Source: an uncultured Bacilli bacterium (lineage in GTDB: Bacteria; Bacillota_I; Bacilli_A; RF39; UBA660). From it: DNA of 19,159 bases. The position numbers and the translations under genes are program-made. The stretch spans positions 1-19,159 of the forward strand of contig CANQDB010000012.1 in the NCBI GenBank assembly GCA_947591175.1, in the 5' to 3' direction. Below are positions 13,932 through 19,159 of this stretch, piece by piece (position 1 is the stretch's first letter; each line of letters starts with the position of its first letter). The notes beneath the pieces are model-generated. The model did not search any database, was not told the DNA's origin, and saw only the letters and a program-made list of their open reading frames with translations.

Positions 13932-14428
13932 TAATCTTCTAATTCTAAAACTTCTATCTCTTGCACGACTGCTTCTTGTTGTTCGACAATTGCCTTTAAC
14001 CGATTCTTGAAAATACGTAAATTACGTTCCGCCGTATCGGTTTTCATCTCTATCTTTTCAGCTCTTATCAAAGCATCGTTCACAATTCGAGATGCATTTT
14101 GTTTAGCTTCATCAATTATCAAATTTGCTTCTTCCTGAGCCATTCTCTTCATATTACTGCTTGCTTCTTCAGCATTATAAATAGCTTTTTGTAAAGTAGT
14201 TTCGATGGATTTATAGTGAACTAATTGGTTATTTAAATCTTGAATAATTGTATTTTGTTGGGCTAGTCTTCTATTTTGTTCTTCGATAACTTGAGTTTGT
14301 TGTTGCATTTTTGCATCCCTAGCCTGACCTTTTTGAATAATTCCTTCTAACTCCGTAATCGTATTATTCAAGAACTGATTAACTTCGCGTTTATTATAAC
14401 CATTAAATTCACGACTGAATTTTTCCAT
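13931..14428 (-). CDS. divIVA: DivIVA-family cell-division / polarity protein
   Basis: The 165-aa protein begins with the DivIVA signature: FSREFNGYNKREVNQFL (about 4-20) matches the F-x-R-x3-GY-x3-EV-x2-FL pattern whose tip binds curved membrane. A long coiled coil follows (about 25-160), rich in Gln and Glu, as expected for a filament-forming scaffold. It is of normal size for short DivIVA/GpsB-type proteins; the long coil favours DivIVA. AGAGGTGAAG precedes the ATG. It lies 32 bp after sepF, in the same order as in Bacillus, where ylmG and ylmH lie between the two; those genes are absent here. It probably marks septa or poles and recruits wall enzymes. Confidence 0.93.
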   Translation of the reverse strand: MEKFSREFNGYNKREVNQFLNNTITELEGIIQKGQARDAKMQQQTQVIEEQNRRLAQQNTIIQDLNNQLVHYKSIETTLQKAIYNAEEASSNMKRMAQEEANLIIDEAKQNASRIVNDALIRAEKIEMKTDTAERNLRIFKNRLKAIVEQQEAVVQEIEVLELED

Positions 14429-14460
14429 CTTTCTTCACCTCTTAAGGGGAAAACTACTTC

Positions 14461-14895
14461 TTACCAATTAAAATCTTCGTCTTCTTTTTGTTCTTTCTTA
14501 CCTTTGCTACTTCTATTAGTTGCCGTATCGTCAGAGATCTTTCCTTCTACATTAACATTATTCGGTGTACACAAGAATATACCTCCACCTAACTTTTGTA
14601 AATCTCCACCGATAGCATAAAGGGTACCACTTAAAAAGTCAACGATTCTTTTTGCTTGATCAGGTGTCACTCTCTTTAAATTGACAACCACTGCATTACG
14701 ATTTTTTAAGTAATCGGCAATTTGTTGAGATTCCGAATACGCCCGTGGTTCTAACAACATCATTTTATTTCCTTGCACACCATCGACTGTTGTTCTAGGT
14801 GCTTGATAAAACTCATCATCGCCTGTAGATGGCTCAACTACTTCTTCGCCTTCACCCTCTACTCCAAAAAAGTTTTTTAATTTATCTAATGCCAT
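14461..14895 (-). CDS. sepF: Cell division protein SepF
   Basis: SepF ties FtsZ filaments to the membrane during septation. The 144-aa product starts with an amphipathic helix (MALDKLKNFFGV), the membrane-targeting segment. An acidic linker and the SepF core follow (about 43-118): MMLLEPRAYSESQQIADYLK, VVVNLKRV, AKRIVDFLSGTLYAIGG and the GGGIFLCTP strand. A charged C-terminal tail is typical. GGAGGGAT lies at good spacing before ATG 14895. An extended -10 promoter is directly upstream, and divIVA follows 32 bp downstream, so both are probably one transcript ended by the terminator at 13904-13931. Confidence 0.96.
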   Translation of the reverse strand: MALDKLKNFFGVEGEGEEVVEPSTGDDEFYQAPRTTVDGVQGNKMMLLEPRAYSESQQIADYLKNRNAVVVNLKRVTPDQAKRIVDFLSGTLYAIGGDLQKLGGGIFLCTPNNVNVEGKISDDTATNRSSKGKKEQKEDEDFNW

Positions 14896-14929
14896 AATTT
14901 ATCCCTCCATATTTTTTCCTACTATCTAT

Positions 14930-14958
14930 ATTGTAACATAGTTTTTTCATTTTAGAAA
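14930..14958 (-). promoter_or_regulatory. Extended -10 promoter of sepF-divIVA
   Basis: On the minus strand TGTTACAAT provides an extended -10 (TG, one base, TACAAT at 14935-14930). The -35, TTTCTA (14958-14953), is poor, as is common when the TG motif is present. Confidence 0.5.
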
Positions 14959-14963
14959 CATTT

Positions 14964-16850
14964 TTATGCACGACCTACTGGATTACTACTTCCAACCCCA
15001 ACACCTGCCCCAGGAGATGTCGCCGAAGGTGTTCCAAAAGTATTAGCCACCGATTGAGTCGGAGCAAAACCTTGTACTTCGTATCTTTCAAACCAAGTTT
15101 TTTCAATGTTGGCACTATTACTTAAAGGTTCAGGATTAGGTCTTTCAATTTTCATCGCCACCGGTACTTTAAAAGCACTTCCAAAAGCGATACAATTACC
15201 CGGTTGCAAAGTTTTCAACTGTTCGACGATTGCACTACTCATATTTGGTACCATATTACGAATGTATTCCAAATCTTTTGGATGAAGTGTCCTTAAAATA
15301 ATGAAATTAGAACATTGACTTATCGAGGTTTCACTTAACTCACTAGGTCTTTGGGTAATCAAACCTAATAGAACTCCATACTTTCGTCCCTCTTTAGTAA
15401 TACGATCGAAGATATTGTAACCTAACACTTCTTCATCTTGGTCTTTTTGAACATAACGATGGGCTTCTTCGATAATAATGTGAAAAGGCATTTTAGCTCT
15501 CGCTTTAGTTTCCGTCGCATAATCAAATAGCAATTTCGACAAAATCTTTGTAATCGCTTTAGCCATTCTATCGTCGACATTGTTAATATTGAAGTTTACT
15601 ATTTGGGCCTTTTGACCTGTCGAACTTAAAACTAATTTTTGAATGTATTCGTCACGACTAATCATTTTCGGATATGAAAAATAAGCACTAGCCGAACTAT
15701 TTATTAAGCTTCTTAAACGAACCGATAAAATATTAGCGTAATCGAACACTTTATCACTTTGTAAGACTCCCTCAGAAATAAGAGCAAAATCTAGGGCATT
15801 TTGTAAATCCGTTAAAGTGTAAGGAATAGTTCCATCCGGGTCTTTATAATCTAGGCCATCCACTATATATTGATTGATAAATGAAACGACCGTTTCCATT
15901 TCTTGCATCTTACCACTATTATCAACAAAGATACACTGTTTTAAACTACGTGTATATCCCGGTTGCACAATTTGACTTTCCAAATTTAAATCTTTCGTAT
16001 TGAAGCTAGTTAACACCGCTGTTATTTGGTCACGGATCTTAACTGATTCTTTACCACTTAACAAGATATCCATAATAGCTCGAGCAATAATATTATTTTT
16101 ATATTTAATGACGTCTTCATTAGTATCTTTTAAAACTGTCACCAATTTCAAAGCTTTGTCGATGATAGGTAACTGCATAGGAGTGGTAACTCCTAATAGT
16201 TGAGCAATATCGTCGGTTTTAAGTAACCAAAGTGGAATTTGTAATACTTCACCATCTGGATACTCAGTATTAGTCGTATAGTTTTTATAGTTAATTTGGG
16301 GAGATATCTTATTGATTGTTTGAAAGGCATTGGTATATTCACCATAGGCATCAAAAATAAAGATGTTAGCACTAATCGGTAAAGATTTAGGATTAGAGAA
16401 AATATTTTGTAAAAGACGCGAAACAGTAAAAGATTTACCACTTCCAGTGTTACCTAAAATGGCAAAGTGTGCACTAAAGAAGGCGTTGACTCCTACATTA
16501 ATACGATAATTTTGGTAAACTGTCGAGAAACCTAAAGGAATGACTTTATGGTCACCATTTACATTACTATCACCTAATATTAAAGCAAGTTCATCTTGTT
16601 TAATTAAACGAACTGTAGATTTAAAGGCAGGTTTCTTTGAAAATCCTGGTAAGAAAACACCATTTACAAATTCCCCGACGATATTAATCTTAGCATTTAT
16701 TTGATCGATATCTTCGATTTCTCCAACAATCTTTGTTTCGCCATCTTCTAACACGACATGTAAATTGACGAGATTCACTTGATTATCGATATTAATCGAT
16801 AATTTGACGGTAACTGTACTATCGACAATACTAACTATTTTACCGAGCAT
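14964..16850 (-). CDS. herA: HerA-type DNA translocase/helicase ATPase (DUF87)
   Basis: The product is 628 aa. The N-terminal 80 residues form a HAS-barrel-like beta domain (MLGKIVSIVDSTVTVKLS). The ATPase has Walker A GNTGSGKS (133-140), Walker B FHIIIEEAH (about 455-463) and a downstream ITQRPSEL segment near 500 that fits the arginine-finger region. HerA hexamers pump double-stranded DNA and usually work with the nuclease NurA in end resection; other HerA proteins serve in defence systems. No nuclease gene is beside it here. The C-terminal 30 residues are Gly/Ser/Pro-rich and probably disordered. I chose ATG 16850 because AGGGG lies 9 nt upstream. The ATG at 16859 overlaps that site. It has its own promoter and precedes sepF. 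Confidence 0.88.
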   Translation of the reverse strand: MLGKIVSIVDSTVTVKLSINIDNQVNLVNLHVVLEDGETKIVGEIEDIDQINAKINIVGEFVNGVFLPGFSKKPAFKSTVRLIKQDELALILGDSNVNGDHKVIPLGFSTVYQNYRINVGVNAFFSAHFAILGNTGSGKSFTVSRLLQNIFSNPKSLPISANIFIFDAYGEYTNAFQTINKISPQINYKNYTTNTEYPDGEVLQIPLWLLKTDDIAQLLGVTTPMQLPIIDKALKLVTVLKDTNEDVIKYKNNIIARAIMDILLSGKESVKIRDQITAVLTSFNTKDLNLESQIVQPGYTRSLKQCIFVDNSGKMQEMETVVSFINQYIVDGLDYKDPDGTIPYTLTDLQNALDFALISEGVLQSDKVFDYANILSVRLRSLINSSASAYFSYPKMISRDEYIQKLVLSSTGQKAQIVNFNINNVDDRMAKAITKILSKLLFDYATETKARAKMPFHIIIEEAHRYVQKDQDEEVLGYNIFDRITKEGRKYGVLLGLITQRPSELSETSISQCSNFIILRTLHPKDLEYIRNMVPNMSSAIVEQLKTLQPGNCIAFGSAFKVPVAMKIERPNPEPLSNSANIEKTWFERYEVQGFAPTQSVANTFGTPSATSPGAGVGVGSSNPVGRA

Positions 16851-16875
16851 ATCACACATCCCCTATTCTCTTCCA

Positions 16876-16903
16876 ATTATATCATAGGTTCTTTTCGTTG
16901 CAA
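16876..16903 (-). promoter_or_regulatory. Promoter of herA
   Basis: On the minus strand the -35 is TTGCAA (16903-16898), the spacer is 16 nt, and the -10 is TATAAT (16881-16876). Transcription would start near 16869, giving a leader of about 19 nt. Confidence 0.7.
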
Positions 16904-16934
16904 AGAAAAAAGAGTCCGATTTTTGAACTCTTTT
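16904..16934 (-). terminator. Terminator after the acidic membrane-anchored protein
   Basis: A 10-bp stem on the minus strand pairs AAAAGAGTTC (16934-16925) with GGACTCTTTT (16917-16908) with one G-U pair. It is followed by further T. It sits directly before the herA promoter and separates the two units. Confidence 0.85.
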
Positions 16935-16942
16935 GGAATTTT

Positions 16943-18712
16943 TTATTCTTCAGTTGCAAGAACTTCTTCTTCAAGTTCACCATCAACTGTTTCAGATTCT
17001 AAAGTTTCATCTTGTTGTTCTTCCTCTTCTTCTAGTTCTTCAGTATCACCTAAATTATCTTCAGTTTCTTCTTCATCTAAAGGAAGTTCTTCTTCAACAT
17101 CATCTACTTCTGTTTCCAAATCTTCTGCAATAAGATTTGTTTCTTCCGTAGTCTCTGGAACCGGAAGGGTAACAACTAAATTCATTTGATTTTCTTCTTC
17201 AAGAGAAAGAATTGTTACACTTGGTTCAAAATTAAGTTCTGCACTTCCTACTCTCGAACCTTGTAATCCAACTGTAGCAAGTTTTTCGTCAACATAATAA
17301 TATGTCGTAACTACATCTTCACCAGTTGGTTCTGTCGAATGTAATTTTCCAGATTTATCATTAACAGCATTTTTATTATCTGGCTCCTGTTTGTTTTCAA
17401 GTACTATTGTTGCCTGTTCTTTAGTTTCAGTTTCATTAGTAATCGAAGCTTGACTACCAATTGTAAGTTTAGCATCTTGAGCAAGAGCTACTTCTCCGAC
17501 TGGATCTTTATGTACTTTGACACCTGTTCCAACATTTTTGAAAGCAACTTTTCCTTTTAAAGTAACAGTACTTCCATTAACATCTATTCCAATTAAAGTA
17601 TTGACAACTTCTTCGCCAGATACAGATTCAGGCCCAATAACACTTGGATTTTTAATAGCTACACCCGTTGAATTATAAACAACAAGTCTTGTACCTTCAG
17701 TTTCAGCTGTTTCAATAGCAAGTTCTTCAATTAAAACACCATGTTCATAAGTAACATTTTCAATTTTGATAGCCGGTGCAGCATCAAGTTTCGAATCACT
17801 TGGTAACGCACTCATATCCACTTTTACAGTTTTACCAGTAAAATCTAATTTAAATTGTTCTGATTGTAACTCATCGCTTAACGATTCAATCAAAGTTTCA
17901 TCAATTACAATATCTTGATCGAGATAAATTGTTGTAACATCATTGTATTTTTCTTCCTTATTAGTCAAAACAGCTACTAGAGTTTCATAACTATCTACAA
18001 AGGCATTCTTCTTTGCTTCATCTTCTAAATTTTTTTCTGCTAAAGATGTAGTCAACTCTGTTTTCACTTCATCTGATTCAGGAAGTGCCGCAAGAGCATC
18101 CTTAACTGCTGTTACATTTTCGACCGACTTTCTTCGTTCAGCTTCTTTCATAGCTTCTTGAGCAATTTTTTCTAACTCATTAATCTTTTGGTTTATTGCA
18201 TCCATTAAAGATTTAATTTCGTCATAAGCACTATTAATATCTTCTTGACTAACAAGTCCTTCACCATATAATAGGTCTCTTGCTCTCTCATTAGCAGTTG
18301 CTAAATCATTTGCAAGGGCTTCAAATTGTTCAATGAACTTAAGTTCTTTAGAGCCACCCAAAGTTTTAGAAAGGTCATCAGCCTCTAAATACAAAGCTTC
18401 TAAATCATCCATCGAATAAGAAGGTTCCTCTTCAGCGGGCTTTACAACCACTTCATTGACAACTGGTGTTGCCTCAACTTCTTCTGTACTTTCCGTACTA
18501 GGATTATTTTGTGTCGTTGGTTGATTATTCGTACTAGGTTTTGGTGTTGGTGTAGGCGTTGGAGTTGGTTCTGGTGTTACTTCAGGAGTTGGTGTCGGTT
18601 CTATTTCTTCTTCAGGCTTACTACAACTGCGTATTCCAATAAAAATAGCTAGAATAACAATCAAGACTAAAATGATAGCCACAATTCTTTTAGTATCTTT
18701 TTCTTTATCCAT
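16943..18712 (-). CDS. Membrane-anchored extracellular protein with Thr-Pro linker and very acidic tail
   Basis: I do not recognise a family for this 589-aa protein. It has a charged N-terminus (MDKEKDTKR), one transmembrane segment (about 10-27), a Glu and Thr-Pro repeat linker (about 32-60), an Asn/Thr/Glu stretch, a helical coiled-coil-like region (about 98-265), and a beta-rich region (about 270-500) with repeated Val/Ile/Thr and TVTLKGKVAFKNVGTGVKV, suggestive of a parallel beta or pectate-lyase-like fold. The tail is extreme: 34 of the last 64 residues are Asp or Glu, with no Lys or Arg. There is no LPXTG motif. The Cys after the membrane segment is preceded by Arg, so it is not a good lipobox. 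GGGGGA precedes ATG 18712. It is probably a surface protein of unknown role, possibly cation-binding through the tail. Confidence 0.82.
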   Translation of the reverse strand: MDKEKDTKRIVAIILVLIVILAIFIGIRSCSKPEEEIEPTPTPEVTPEPTPTPTPTPKPSTNNQPTTQNNPSTESTEEVEATPVVNEVVVKPAEEEPSYSMDDLEALYLEADDLSKTLGGSKELKFIEQFEALANDLATANERARDLLYGEGLVSQEDINSAYDEIKSLMDAINQKINELEKIAQEAMKEAERRKSVENVTAVKDALAALPESDEVKTELTTSLAEKNLEDEAKKNAFVDSYETLVAVLTNKEEKYNDVTTIYLDQDIVIDETLIESLSDELQSEQFKLDFTGKTVKVDMSALPSDSKLDAAPAIKIENVTYEHGVLIEELAIETAETEGTRLVVYNSTGVAIKNPSVIGPESVSGEEVVNTLIGIDVNGSTVTLKGKVAFKNVGTGVKVHKDPVGEVALAQDAKLTIGSQASITNETETKEQATIVLENKQEPDNKNAVNDKSGKLHSTEPTGEDVVTTYYYVDEKLATVGLQGSRVGSAELNFEPSVTILSLEEENQMNLVVTLPVPETTEETNLIAEDLETEVDDVEEELPLDEEETEDNLGDTEELEEEEEQQDETLESETVDGELEEEVLATEE

Positions 18713-18752
18713 ACTTTATTCCCCCTAACTTTCATATTTTGGCTTCATTATA

Positions 18753-18782
18753 ATCATAAACTATCGATTTTTTCTTTGTCAA
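18753..18782 (-). promoter_or_regulatory. Promoter of the acidic membrane-anchored protein
   Basis: On the minus strand a perfect -35 TTGACA (18782-18777) is followed by an 18-nt spacer and TATGAT (18758-18753). A second perfect TATAAT lies immediately downstream (18752-18747) but would need a 24-nt spacer. Confidence 0.65.
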
Positions 18783-18816
18783 CGTACTTTACACTAACTT
18801 GGCACTTTTTTATTAA

Positions 18817-19041
18817 TTATTTTTTCTCAAACACTTTCTTTAGATAACTTTTCTCACTCCAATAAGTCCCCTTTACCTTGAAAATATGCTTACAATCCCT
18901 ATACATTTCTTCTTTTTTAGAGATAGTTTTTCTTCTTTTATAAGAAAAATCATTTAAGTACCTCTCTAAAATAAATTTATTAGTTAAAACTTCTCTTTTC
19001 CTATTTTCTAAAATCAACTTAACTAAAAGAAGTATTCCCAT
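18817..19041 (-). CDS. 74-aa basic small membrane protein
   Basis: This is an unrecognised short protein with one N-terminal hydrophobic segment (MGILLLVKLIL) followed by a strongly basic, mostly helical tail with many Lys and Arg. It looks like a single-pass inner-face membrane protein. I chose ATG 19041 because AAAGGAAG lies 10 nt upstream and the ATG overlaps the stop of the preceding frame as TAATG, a coupling arrangement. A TTG at 19083 in the same frame is possible but has no ribosome site. The tail could instead belong to a frameshifted larger gene, since the upstream frame also ends in a hydrophobic stretch. Confidence 0.5.
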   Translation of the reverse strand: MGILLLVKLILENRKREVLTNKFILERYLNDFSYKRRKTISKKEEMYRDCKHIFKVKGTYWSEKSYLKKVFEKK

Positions 19042-19159
19042 TAATAAAAGACTTCCTTTAAAAGGAAAAATAGTAAATCCCAAAGAAGTGATTCAGTATC
19101 ACTAGATGAATAAGCTAATTCTCTTTGAAAGGGGCCATTCATATAAGTCGATTCTATAT
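19041..19159 (-). CDS. C-terminal part of an unrecognised protein (starts beyond the edge)
   Basis: A frame open to the right edge ends in TAA at 19041-19043, overlapping the next ATG as TAATG. The visible 39 residues include RELAYSSSDTESLLWDLLFF and end LLKEVFY. Whether the gene starts outside the window or at the internal ATG 19142 cannot be decided: no ribosome site is visible before that ATG. The function is unknown. A sequencing or true frameshift joining this to the next gene is a possible alternative. Confidence 0.35.
   Translation of the reverse strand, partial: IESTYMNGPFQRELAYSSSDTESLLWDLLFFLLKEVFY

Noticed and set aside
16923..17189. Ser-rich plus-strand frame
   Set aside because: It is the antisense shadow of the Glu/Asp-rich tail codons of the minus-strand protein and has no ribosome site.
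18817..19159. TGA read as tryptophan, extending the small membrane protein upstream
   Set aside because: The in-frame TGA before the TTG at 19083 would be the only such case. All clear genes use TGG and end normally under the standard code.
1..19159. tRNA or rRNA genes
   Set aside because: I saw no cloverleaf with a CCA-type end and TTCGANTC arm, and no rRNA-like conserved stretch, on either strand.

Overview
This is an AT-rich window from a walled, low-GC Gram-positive bacterium (Bacillota). The marks are strong AGGAGG-type ribosome sites, an Ile T-box leader, SepF and DivIVA, a GH25 muramidase, and the Bacillus-like order rpsO-pnp-ylxY. Nearly every gene is on the minus strand. All 19 visible stop codons are TAA (14) or TAG (5), never TGA, but tryptophan is TGG and the genes are intact under the standard code. 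I would guess an uncultured gut Bacilli or Erysipelotrichia/RF39-type lineage. That placement is inference.

Layout in minus-strand transcription order, from the right edge. The edge holds the tail of an unrecognised gene coupled by TAATG to a 74-aa membrane protein (18817-19159). A 589-aa membrane-anchored extracellular protein with a very acidic tail follows (16943-18712). Next are a HerA-type ATPase with its own promoter, then sepF and divIVA (13931-16850).

After divIVA comes a 4.4-kb accessory stretch: an anchored GH25 lysozyme, a GNAT acetyltransferase, a protein with three RNA-polymerase alpha-CTD-like domains plus a coiled coil, an overlapping 53-aa coiled-coil protein, a DUF402 phosphatase-like protein, a second GNAT of the same subfamily, and a lone antitoxin-like protein. 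In Bacillus divIVA is followed directly by ileS, so this stretch looks inserted into an old neighbourhood. Then comes ileS behind an Ile T-box (6121-9486).

The left part holds a plus-strand, degenerate gamma-glutamylcyclotransferase-like gene, convergent with ileS through a bidirectional terminator. Divergent from it is a TIM-barrel isomerase/endonuclease-like gene. Then come rpsO, pnp (with a terminator between them) and a catalytically degenerate YlxY-type deacetylase. A 365-bp palindrome-rich gap follows. It ends in a promoter with a run of nine G between -35 and -10, driving an edge-truncated surface protein with a SipW-type signal region. That promoter looks phase-variable.

The most notable items are the phase-variation-like promoter, the three-domain alpha-CTD protein with its overlapping small partner, and the accessory block between divIVA and ileS.
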